64,000 bases of DNA, from NCBI RefSeq assembly GCF_024298885.1, contig NZ_CP101166.1, positions 1,736,001 to 1,800,000 of the forward strand. Reading direction: 5' to 3'. A model generated the notes under the pieces. It did not search any database. It worked only from the letters and a program-made list of their open reading frames with translations, and had not been told where the DNA came from. A program made the position numbers and the translations under genes. The DNA comes from Haloglomus halophilum (GTDB lineage: Archaea; Halobacteriota; Halobacteria; Halobacteriales; Haloarculaceae). Positions 54,256 to 61,982 of this stretch are shown piece after piece (within the stretch, counting starts at the first letter, position 1; each line of letters begins with the position of its first letter).

Positions 54256-55191
54256 GTGACGGGACTCCGCCACTATGCCTTCGCGCTCGGCCCGCTCGCC
54301 GCCGCCGCCCTCTGGGGTGGCATGTACGTCGTCAGCAAGTGGAGCTTCGCGCTCGTCCCGCCGGTCACGCTCGGCTTCTGCCGGGTCGCACTCGGCGGCG
54401 CCGCGCTGTGGCTCGGGCTCCGGGCCGTCACTCTGCTGCGTCCCGGTAGCCACTCGGGGGTCGACCGGGCCGACTGGCCGGCGTTCGTCGAGCTCGGCGG
54501 CTGGGTGGCGCTCACCATCGCCACCCAGTTCCTCGGGACGGACCTGACGAACGCGAGCCAGGGGTCGCTGCTGACCGTGCTGACACCGGTGTTCGTGGTC
54601 GTCCTCGGTGCGGCGCTGCTCGGCGAGCGCGTCACCCGGCTGAAAGCCGCCGGTATCGGACTGGCGGCAGCCGGCACCGTGGTCGTCCTCGCCGGTCAGT
54701 ACGACCTCGCGGCCATCACGAGCGGCAACGCCGTCGGCGTCGGTCTGCTCGTCCTCGCGAGCCTCGCGTGGGCCGGCTACACCGTCCGGGGCGTGGCCGT
54801 CGTCCGACGCTACTCCGCGCTGACCGCCGCGACGTACTCCACCCTCGCCGCCGTCCCCATGCTGGGGCTGCTGGCCGCCGTCGAACTGTGGTACCTCGGT
54901 CGGGGGGTCGGCGCCGTCGCACTCGGGTCCGAGGCCGTGCTCGCGGTGGCGTACCTGGGGCTGGCAGCGACCGCGGCGGCGTGGTATCTCTGGTACAAGG
55001 GCCTGGAGTTCGTCCCGTCGGGGACCGTCGCGGTCTTCTTCTTCGTCCAGCCGGTCGTCGGCATCGCGCTGGGCGCGGCCCTGCTCGGTGAGCAGGTCGC
55101 CCCCGGATTCCTCGCCGGTGGCGCTCTCATCGGGGCGGGTGTCTGGGTCGTGAGCCGGGAACGTGGCGACGGGCGCCGGACGAGCCGGTGA
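54256..55191 (+). CDS. EamA/DMT-family transporter
   Basis: 311 residues starting at a GTG 7 nt after the last ABC gene. About ten helices in two EamA repeats: LAAAALWGGMYVVSKWSFALV and ATQFLGTDLTNASQGSLLTV in the first, LASLAWAGYTVRGVAVVRRY and FFFVQPVVGIALGAALLGEQV in the second. These carry metabolites or amino acids, usually as exporters. The tight spacing suggests it belongs to the importer operon, perhaps balancing solute flow. Confidence 0.87.
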   Translation: MTGLRHYAFALGPLAAAALWGGMYVVSKWSFALVPPVTLGFCRVALGGAALWLGLRAVTLLRPGSHSGVDRADWPAFVELGGWVALTIATQFLGTDLTNASQGSLLTVLTPVFVVVLGAALLGERVTRLKAAGIGLAAAGTVVVLAGQYDLAAITSGNAVGVGLLVLASLAWAGYTVRGVAVVRRYSALTAATYSTLAAVPMLGLLAAVELWYLGRGVGAVALGSEAVLAVAYLGLAATAAAWYLWYKGLEFVPSGTVAVFFFVQPVVGIALGAALLGEQVAPGFLAGGALIGAGVWVVSRERGDGRRTSR

Positions 55192-55222
55192 CGACCAACG
55201 GGCCGACGGCGTACCGCCGCCG

Positions 55223-57394
55223 TCAGAAGGTCGCCCGTTCGAGGAGCCGCCGCAGGAACGGCGGGCGGCGCGACTCGTGTGGGTAGACGGTGACCGTGGT
55301 GCAGCCCGGGCTGGGGGCCACCGGCCGGTCGTCGAACAGGGCGTCCCGGAGTCCGCCGCCGGCGCCGCCGCGCACCAGCAGGTCGGGGGTCGTCGCTCGA
55401 CCGCCGTCCGTGCGGGTGGTCGTGTCGTGGACCGGGACGCGGAGCAGTTCCGAGAGCTCCGTCCGGTAGTCCTCGACGGTCCGACGGCGCTCGTCGGTCG
55501 GCTCGTCGTCGGGGTACCAGAGCGAGACCGACCCCTCGCCGGCGGCCGCGACGCCCCCGGCCACGTTCACCGCCAGTGCCGGATACGGGGGCGTCCCGGA
55601 GAGGACGACCGCCTCGGCCCCGTCGTAGCCGAGGTTGTCGACCAGCAGCACGTCACAGGGGGCGTGCCGGACGACCCAGTCGATGGGGTCGCCGAGCAGC
55701 CGCGAACGGAGTCGGAGCGGCTCGTGCTCGGCGACGACCGTGTCGACGCCGCGGCTGTCGGCGACGTTGACGACCGCGTGTTTGGTGTCGTGGCTGACGA
55801 CCTCGTCGGCCTCGATAGCGACGCCGAGGTCGTCGGCCAGCGACGCCATCCGGGCCTCGAACGACCGGTCGGCCGCCGACTGGACGGCCGCCTCCTCGGT
55901 CAGCGGTAGCTGGTCGGGAACCTCCTGGAACCGGACGGCGACGACACGGCCGTCGTCGGGCTTGACCAGGTCGGCGGCCAGCCGGACGAGCGCACGCTCG
56001 CGGTCGGGGTCGCCCGCCTTCGTCAGCGCGACCAGCACCTCGCGGCGCCCCTCGTCCATGGTGGACTCGACCGCCGTGAGCGACTCGCGGCCGACCTGCC
56101 GGCGGATCGCGTCGGTCGCGGCGCCCTCCCTGCTGACCCGCGGGCGGACGTAGACGAGGTACCAGACGACGCTCCCGAGGGTGATGACCACGGCTCCCGC
56201 GAGCGCGACGGTCCCCATCTGGGTGAGCAGGCCCAGCCCCGTGACGACGCCGAACACCTGCATCCAGGGGTAGAGCGGCGAGGTGAACTCCGGCTCGTAG
56301 GCCGTGCTCCCCTCGCGGAACGCGATCACCGCGAGGTTGACCATCGCGAACACGAGGATCTGGAAGGCGCTGGCCAGCTTGGCGATCTCCATGATGGGGA
56401 CGAACGCGATGAGCACCAGCAGCACCGCGCCCGTGAGGGTGATGGCGTTGACGGGGGTGCCGAAGCGCTCGCTGACGGCCGACAGCGACGGCGGGGCCAG
56501 CTTGTCCCGGCTCATCGCCAGCGGGTAGCGCGACGAGGAGAGGATGCCGGCGTTGGCCGTCGAGACCAGCGCGAGGACGGCCGCGAGGATGACCGCCACC
56601 ACGCCCGCCTGCCCGAGAGTGGCCTCGGCAGCGACCGCGACCGGGGTCAGCGACCCGGCGACGCTACCGGGGTCGGTCACGCCCACGAGGACCGCCACGA
56701 TGACCACGTACAGGACCGTCGTGAACGCGAGCGAGCCGAGGATGCCCAGCGGGATGTTCCGTCCTGGGTCCTCGACCTCCTCGGCGACGCTGGCGACCTT
56801 GGTGACGCCGGCGTAGGAGACGAAGACGAGGCCGGTCGCGGCGAGCAGCCCGCCGATGCCGGCGTCGAAGAAGCCGGCGTAGTTGGCCGACTGGACCGCG
56901 GGGGCGCTCCCGGCCGCGAACCAGCCCAGCGCCGCCAGCATCACGACGACGATGCCGAGCTGGAGCCGCCCGGTCTGTTTCGCCCCGAAGACGTTCACGA
57001 GGATGAGGAGCGCCGCCAGCCCCAGTGCGACCGGCTGCAGCGGCAGGTCGACCAGCAAGAGCAGGTACGGGACGCCCCCGACGAGCGCGAGCGCGCCCTT
57101 GAACGACAGCGAGAACCACGTTCCAGCACCGGCGATGGTGCCGAGCAGCGGGCCCATCCCGCGCTCGATGTAGATGTAGGTGCCGCCGGCCTCGGGCATC
57201 GCCGTGGCCATCTCCGACTTCGAGAGCGCCGCCGGCACCACGAGCAGGCCCGCCAGCGCGTACGCGGCGATGACGAGCGGTCCGGCGAGGCCCAGCGCGA
57301 GCGCCGGCAGGATGAAGATACCGCTGCCGATCATCGCGCCGATGCTGATGGCCAGCACCGAGGGCAGCCCGAGGTCCCGTTCCAGCTCCTTCAT
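55223..57394 (-). CDS. APC-family amino acid transporter fused to Usp-like domains
   Basis: 723 residues. The first 420 or so form an APC permease with about twelve helices: LAISIGAMIGSGIFILPALA (helix 1 with the GSGI unwound site), GGTYIYIERGMGP, YAGVTKVASVAEEVEDPGRN and ILSSSRYPLAMSRDKL. The rest is soluble and looks like two universal-stress-protein-like units (VLVALTKAGDPDRERALVRL, then DTVVAEHEPLRLRSRLLGDP and VRHAPCDVLLVDN). Such fusions are typical of haloarchaeal cationic or branched amino acid transporters. Its ATG overlaps the preceding TrkA-N-like gene by 4 nt. Confidence 0.9.
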   Translation of the reverse strand: MKELERDLGLPSVLAISIGAMIGSGIFILPALALGLAGPLVIAAYALAGLLVVPAALSKSEMATAMPEAGGTYIYIERGMGPLLGTIAGAGTWFSLSFKGALALVGGVPYLLLLVDLPLQPVALGLAALLILVNVFGAKQTGRLQLGIVVVMLAALGWFAAGSAPAVQSANYAGFFDAGIGGLLAATGLVFVSYAGVTKVASVAEEVEDPGRNIPLGILGSLAFTTVLYVVIVAVLVGVTDPGSVAGSLTPVAVAAEATLGQAGVVAVILAAVLALVSTANAGILSSSRYPLAMSRDKLAPPSLSAVSERFGTPVNAITLTGAVLLVLIAFVPIMEIAKLASAFQILVFAMVNLAVIAFREGSTAYEPEFTSPLYPWMQVFGVVTGLGLLTQMGTVALAGAVVITLGSVVWYLVYVRPRVSREGAATDAIRRQVGRESLTAVESTMDEGRREVLVALTKAGDPDRERALVRLAADLVKPDDGRVVAVRFQEVPDQLPLTEEAAVQSAADRSFEARMASLADDLGVAIEADEVVSHDTKHAVVNVADSRGVDTVVAEHEPLRLRSRLLGDPIDWVVRHAPCDVLLVDNLGYDGAEAVVLSGTPPYPALAVNVAGGVAAAGEGSVSLWYPDDEPTDERRRTVEDYRTELSELLRVPVHDTTTRTDGGRATTPDLLVRGGAGGGLRDALFDDRPVAPSPGCTTVTVYPHESRRPPFLRRLLERATF

Positions 57395-57795
57395 AGCTCC
57401 TCGATCACCGTCCTGGTGAGTGCCGAGGTCACACAGACCGGGTCGTGTCCGGCCGCCGCGAACGGCGCCAGCCGGACCGGGTCGTGGACGAGCACGAGTA
57501 TCTGGTCGGCCTCGAACCGGGTGCTGACCTGCTGGGCGAGCAGCAGGTTGCGGCTGTCCGAGCGGGTCGCTACCACGACCGTCGACGCCGCCGCCAGCGC
57601 GTCGTCGTCGAACGCCGAGAGCGGGTCGTCGCCCGCGTCGTCCGCGTCCGCCGTCGCGTCGACCAGCTCGACGCTGTGCCCGTCTGCGCGGAGCTGGTCG
57701 GCGACGGCGGCGCCGACAGCGCCGCCCAGTACGCAGTACTCGCTCGATTCCGCCTCCTCGGTCCGGCCACCGCCGGTGGGTCGGCTGAGACTCAT
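57391..57795 (-). CDS. TrkA-N-like nucleotide-binding protein
   Basis: 134 residues. YCVLGGAVGAAVADQLRADGHSVELVDA has the Rossmann beta-alpha-beta pattern of TrkA-N domains, and STVVVATRSDSRNLLLAQQVS plus ILVLVHDPVRLAPFAAAGHD follow. The Gly-rich loop is GGAVGAA instead of the usual GxGxxG, so dinucleotide binding may be altered. It overlaps the APC transporter start by 4 nt and likely regulates it in response to nucleotide state. The membrane part of a full Trk/Kef system is absent. Confidence 0.78.
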   Translation of the reverse strand: MSLSRPTGGGRTEEAESSEYCVLGGAVGAAVADQLRADGHSVELVDATADADDAGDDPLSAFDDDALAAASTVVVATRSDSRNLLLAQQVSTRFEADQILVLVHDPVRLAPFAAAGHDPVCVTSALTRTVIEEL

Positions 57796-57873
57796 GATGG
57801 GTGTGGGTGTCCCGCGAGCGTTGCCCGCGGGGGCTACTCGACGTTAGATGACGGAAGTGCATAAACTAGCGGA

Positions 57874-57897
57874 TTGAAATGACGGATTGTCATTCAA
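57874..57897. promoter_or_regulatory. Imperfect palindrome, probable Lrp-type operator
   Basis: TTGAAATGAC and GTCATTCAA are complementary, apart from one extra A in the left arm, and are separated by 5 nt (GGATT). The site lies a few nt upstream of the TATA-like AGTTTATG (57868-57861, minus) of the TrkA-N/APC operon and upstream of the Lrp gene on the other side. Confidence 0.55.
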
Positions 57898-57993
57898 AAG
57901 CTACAAAATACTCGTACTGTCTTCGAACCTCCGTCGGTCGTCGCGGGCCTCCGGCGGAAACACTGATACGGGATGCGGGCCCGCAGGGGAAGC

Positions 57994-58464
57994 ATGAAGG
58001 ACGGCGAACTGGATGCGACGGACCGGCGCATCCTCTACCACCTCCAGCAGGACGCGAGACGGACCTCGTCGAGCGATATCGCAGACGAGCTCGACCTCTC
58101 CTCGAGCACCGTCCGGACCCGGCTCAACCGGCTCGAGGAGAGCGGCATCATCCGCGGGTACCACGTCGATATCGACTACGACCTGGCGGGTTACCCCCTG
58201 TACACGAAGATCATCTGTACAGCCGCGGTCACGGAGCGGGACGAACTCGCCAACCAGGCCCGGGAGATACACGGTGTCACGGCCGTCCGCGAGATCATGA
58301 CCGGCAAGCGGAACGTCTACGTGAACGCCATCGGGCAGAGCCACGACGACCTCAACCGCATCGCCGGGGAACTCGACGAGCTCGGACTCGATATCGTCGA
58401 CGAGCAGATCATCCGGGACGAGTACGTCTGCCCGTACCACGGGTTCCTCGACCCGGACGAATAA
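57994..58464 (+). CDS. Lrp/AsnC-family transcription regulator
   Basis: 156 residues. The N-terminal HTH (LDATDRRILYHLQQDARRTSS, SDIADELDLSSSTVRTRLNRLEE split here) has recognition helix SSSTVRTRLNRL, then a GYHVDIDYDLAGY hinge and a C-terminal RAM domain (VTAVREIMTGKRNVYVNAIG). These proteins bind amino acids and control transport and metabolism genes. It is divergent from the APC transporter operon, the most likely target. TGATAC (57964-57969) is about 25-30 nt before the ATG at 57994. Confidence 0.9.
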   Translation: MKDGELDATDRRILYHLQQDARRTSSSDIADELDLSSSTVRTRLNRLEESGIIRGYHVDIDYDLAGYPLYTKIICTAAVTERDELANQAREIHGVTAVREIMTGKRNVYVNAIGQSHDDLNRIAGELDELGLDIVDEQIIRDEYVCPYHGFLDPDE

Positions 58465-58575
58465 GTCTGAAAAGCGGTAACTAATCTATCTATTCTGGTC
58501 TCGGAAAGTGAGCATATCATTTTGGGGGTTTGTACGCTCCAATATCTGTCATCTGGGTCGGCTCCGGGACGCTGC

Positions 58576-59529
58576 TCAGTCGGCGGTGAGCTCGTCGGCC
58601 GTGTCCAGCGCCACCAGCTCGCCCACGTCCGGTATCTCGGCGTCGGCGTCGGTGATAATCTCGATACGGCGCGTGAGCTTGTCGCGGGCGTACTCCACGA
58701 GCGGTACCGGGTTGATGAACTCGTCGTCGTACGTGACGATGTCGGCCACGTTCGTCATCTGGGCCTGCAGGACGTCCTGCACCCCCTGTGGGTCGACGCC
58801 GTCCTCCGCGATATGCTGCTGGACCTTGTGCATCCCGAAGCCGACGTGGCGGCCCTCGTCGCTGCGGATGTAGCTGAGCCCCTCGACCAGCCCCGGGAGG
58901 TGGGGGACCTCCGGCGCGTGGTCGAGGATGAGCTCCTCGGAGGTGTCCTCCTGGAACGCGCTCGTCAGTCCGAAGTAGCCCGTCTGCGCGAGGACGGACT
59001 CGACGACGAGGTGGTAGTGGCAGTACGCGTCCACGCGGCTCTCGGGGGTGTCATCCTCCAGCAGGCGGTGCATCGACGCCTCGACGTCGTCGAACAGGTC
59101 GACGTAGGCGTCCATGAAGTAGCGGTCGTCGGTCGGCTTCACGGGGTCCCAGCCCCGTTCCTCGGCAACCGGCAACAGCACCTCGCGCCAGTAGCGGTCG
59201 AAGAAGGCGGTGTGTTTGGCCTCCTCGTAGAGCTGCGAGGTGAGGAACAGCTGGTCGTCGATGTCGTCGAGCGCGATGGCCAGCGGCGCGAGGTCCTCGG
59301 TCACGGCCTCCTCGCCCGCGCCGAACAGCGCGAGCCCCTGCGCGAGCGCGTCGGAGTCGTCCTCCTCGAAGTCGGCCTCCATGAGGGCCCGCCGGTCCTG
59401 CGCGAGCAGGTCGTCGGCGATGTCCTCGTAGGGGTCCCAGTGGTTGTAGACGGCGTGGCGGAAGTAGCCACCCGACTGGCTGTCCGGGTCGAGCCGGAGC
59501 GACCGGCTGGCGTCGGCGTATCGACTCAT
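58576..59529 (-). CDS. R2-like ligand-binding oxidase/ribonucleotide reductase beta-like protein
   Basis: 317 residues, ferritin-like di-metal carboxylate protein. Ligand candidates: E73 (GEEAVTED), E103 and H106 (YEEAKH), E177 (VVES), E225 and H228 (SDEGRH). V76 three residues after the first Glu and Y172 five before the third Glu occupy the positions of the Val-Tyr cross-link of R2lox enzymes. No large RNR subunit gene is nearby. These proteins bind Mn/Fe and a long-chain ligand; the physiological reaction is unknown. An RNR R2 identity cannot be excluded. The ATG at 59529 gives MSRYADASRSLRL. Confidence 0.83.
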   Translation of the reverse strand: MSRYADASRSLRLDPDSQSGGYFRHAVYNHWDPYEDIADDLLAQDRRALMEADFEEDDSDALAQGLALFGAGEEAVTEDLAPLAIALDDIDDQLFLTSQLYEEAKHTAFFDRYWREVLLPVAEERGWDPVKPTDDRYFMDAYVDLFDDVEASMHRLLEDDTPESRVDAYCHYHLVVESVLAQTGYFGLTSAFQEDTSEELILDHAPEVPHLPGLVEGLSYIRSDEGRHVGFGMHKVQQHIAEDGVDPQGVQDVLQAQMTNVADIVTYDDEFINPVPLVEYARDKLTRRIEIITDADAEIPDVGELVALDTADELTAD

Positions 59530-59721
59530 GACAGCTGTCCTTGTGAATCGGTGCCAAAGGAAGTACCTCCGATGATATGAGGCTCTTGATAACTGCCCCG
59601 GCAATCGACGGTCGTCGGGCGGGTCGGCAGGGAGAACCTGGGCCGATGGCCCCCTCGCGATGCCCATCTGTACTCGTGGCCGCACCAACACCTAACTCCC
59701 CTCCCTCCGGCACGTGTTCGC

Positions 59722-60732
59722 ATGACGGACCTCCGCATCGACGCGAGCGTTCCCGGACTGGACGAGCAGACTGCCGACCTCGCCGAGGCAGCCGAGGCCG
59801 CGGGCTTCGACGGCATCTGGGCGCCGGAACTCGATTTCGACGCGTTCCTCCCGCTCCCGGTCGTCGCCGAACACACCAGCGACATCGAACTCGGGACCCG
59901 CATCGCCACCGCGTTCGCCCGGAGTCCGATGGTCCTGGCGCTGCAGGGCTGGGACCTCCAGCGCTACTCCGACGGCCGGTTCGTCCTCGGCCTCGGCACC
60001 CAGGTGAAGGGGCACAACGAGCGCCGCTTCTCTGTCGACTTCGAGTGGAAGCGGCCCGGGCCCCGCCTGCGCGAGATGGTCGAGTCCATCAAGCACATCT
60101 GGGACGTGTTCGACGGCGAGGCGGACGAACTCGACTACGACGGCGAGTTCTACCAGTTCTCGTTGCTTCCGGAGGCGTTCAACCCGGGGCCGCTCGACTC
60201 GGGTCCGCCGGAGATCTGGGTCGCCGGCGTCAACGAGTACAACCTCAAGATGGCCGGCGGGACCGCCGACGGCCTCTGCATGCACGCCTTCAACACCCCA
60301 GAGTACACCGAGGAGGTCATCGAGCCCACCGTGCGGGCGGGCGCCGAGCAGATGAACCGGCCGTTCGAGGAGGTCACCCTGTCGGCCAGCCCGTTCGTCA
60401 TCACCGGCGACGAGAGCCGCCGGGAGGCCCGCCGCGAGGAGGTCCGGGCCCGCATCGCGTTCTACGGCTCCACCCGCACGTACCACGATGTCCTCGAACT
60501 CCACGGCTGGGAGGACGTCGGGATGGAACTCCACGAGCTCTCGAAGGAGGACAAGTGGGGGGAGATGCACGGCCTCGTCACGGACGAGATGGTCGAGGCG
60601 TTCGCCATCGAGGCGCCGCCCGCAGAACTGGGCGACGAGATCCGCGAGACGTACGGCGGCGTCGCCGACCGCGTCCAGCTGGAGTTCGACCCGTCCGAGC
60701 CGTTCTGGGAGGAGGTCGTCGCGGCGCTCTGA
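59722..60732 (+). CDS. LLM-class F420-dependent oxidoreductase
   Basis: 336 residues, bacterial-luciferase-like barrel: GFDGIWAPELDFDAFLPLPV, IELGTRIATAFARSPMVLAL, YSDGRFVLGLGTQVKGHNER and IWVAGVNEYNLKMAGGTADG are the pattern of the F420-linked TIGR03617-like subgroup. Haloarchaea make F420, so F420 rather than FMN is the likely cofactor. Substrate unknown. It has no close operon partner; the convergent DHH gene follows after about 106 nt. Confidence 0.87.
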   Translation: MTDLRIDASVPGLDEQTADLAEAAEAAGFDGIWAPELDFDAFLPLPVVAEHTSDIELGTRIATAFARSPMVLALQGWDLQRYSDGRFVLGLGTQVKGHNERRFSVDFEWKRPGPRLREMVESIKHIWDVFDGEADELDYDGEFYQFSLLPEAFNPGPLDSGPPEIWVAGVNEYNLKMAGGTADGLCMHAFNTPEYTEEVIEPTVRAGAEQMNRPFEEVTLSASPFVITGDESRREARREEVRARIAFYGSTRTYHDVLELHGWEDVGMELHELSKEDKWGEMHGLVTDEMVEAFAIEAPPAELGDEIRETYGGVADRVQLEFDPSEPFWEEVVAAL

Positions 60733-60838
60733 CGCGCTCCCGGAGCCCACGTCAGGCCCGGTGCCGCTCTCCCCTCGCGGGTCGCTTCGCTCCCCGCTCG
60801 GGTACTGGGGCTCGCTCGCGGTGCTCGCTGCGCCCCAG

Positions 60839-61936
60839 CTACTCCTCCTCGGTTTCGTCCTCCGGCAGGTTCATCGCACTCACGAGCCGGTCGGTGACGA
60901 TCCCCTCGACGAACTCGACCAGTCGCTCGTCCGCCGCCGCGTCGGCGAACAGCCCGAGCGGGATCTTGCCGCCGGCCATCTCCCGGTGTCCGCCGGCGCT
61001 CCCGACATCGGAGAACGCCTCGTCCAGCGCCTCGCCGATGTGGACCCGGGAGTCGTTGGTGCGGCCGCTCAACTCGATGCAGTCGTCCACGATGCCGAAG
61101 ACGACCGCGCTCCCGACGCCCTCCAGCTCGACGAGGTAGTCCGCCGACTGCGGGAGTGCGTCCCGCTCGCCAGTCCGGCCGACGTGCGAGATGAGCGTGG
61201 AGCCCCGGACCTCGCGGTTGTCGATGGCCGTGCCGAGGGCGTCGGCCGTCGACCCCGTGACCGGTGGGCTCGCCAGCTGCCGGAGCGTCTTCTCGTCGGC
61301 GTACGGGTGGAGGATGGCGGCGGCCTCGTGTTCGGCGGCGGTCACGCCCCGGAGGAAGCCGAGCGTCTCCCGGCGGACCGCGAACAGCAGCCCGGTCGCG
61401 AGCCGTCCCTCCAGGTCGATCCCCAGCGCGTGGACGTACTCGGTGAGGATGGTGGCCGTCGCGCCCGCGGTCTCCCGCCGGTCGACGAACCGCGCCTCGG
61501 CGCCCTCCGCCGGGTGGTGGTCGATAACCACGTCGATCGGCGTTCCCTCGGGGACGGCGTTGTTCTGCCCCGGGACGGAGTGGTCGACGAACGCGACCGA
61601 CCGGCCGTCCAGCAGTGCCGGGTCGAACGGTTCGAGGTCGAGTTCGAGCAGGTTGACGAACGCCCGGTTCTGCTGGTGGGAGATGTTGCCGTCGTAGCAG
61701 ATGACCACGTCATCGACGCCAGCGTCGCTGGCGAGCGCCGCGAGCGCCATCGCACTCGCCAGGCAGTCCGGGTCAGGGTTGTCGTGGCAGACGACGGTGA
61801 GCGACTCCATCGCGGCCAGCAGGTCGTGGAGCTCCTCGGGACGGGATGGCTCCGGGTCGGCCGGCTGCACGGCCGCCGTCTCGCCGCCCTCGTCGGCCGA
61901 CGGGTCGGCGTCGGTCGACTCGTCGTGCTGTTGCAT
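60839..61936 (-). CDS. DHH-family phosphoesterase (oligoribonuclease/NrnA-like)
   Basis: 365 residues. DHH motifs: VVCHDNPDPDCLASAMA (motif I region), VAFVDHSVPGQNN (motif II) and VVIDHHPAEGAEARFVD (DHH). The DHHA1 domain at the C-terminus has SAGGHREMAGGKIPLG, the GGH signature. Such enzymes cleave short RNAs, pAp or cyclic dinucleotides with Mn. The ATG at 61936 precedes an acidic leader of about 40 residues. It lies just downstream of a second DHH gene on the same strand. Confidence 0.87.
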   Translation of the reverse strand: MQQHDESTDADPSADEGGETAAVQPADPEPSRPEELHDLLAAMESLTVVCHDNPDPDCLASAMALAALASDAGVDDVVICYDGNISHQQNRAFVNLLELDLEPFDPALLDGRSVAFVDHSVPGQNNAVPEGTPIDVVIDHHPAEGAEARFVDRRETAGATATILTEYVHALGIDLEGRLATGLLFAVRRETLGFLRGVTAAEHEAAAILHPYADEKTLRQLASPPVTGSTADALGTAIDNREVRGSTLISHVGRTGERDALPQSADYLVELEGVGSAVVFGIVDDCIELSGRTNDSRVHIGEALDEAFSDVGSAGGHREMAGGKIPLGLFADAAADERLVEFVEGIVTDRLVSAMNLPEDETEEE

Positions 61937-61982
61937 ACCCGGCTCTTGGGCGGCACGCACCATGGGTGTGCGGGTGGGCCAC

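Noticed and set aside
55223..57862. Single very long frame joining the APC transporter to upstream sequence
   Set aside because: The part above 57394 is the shadow of the TrkA-N-like gene on the same strand in another frame.
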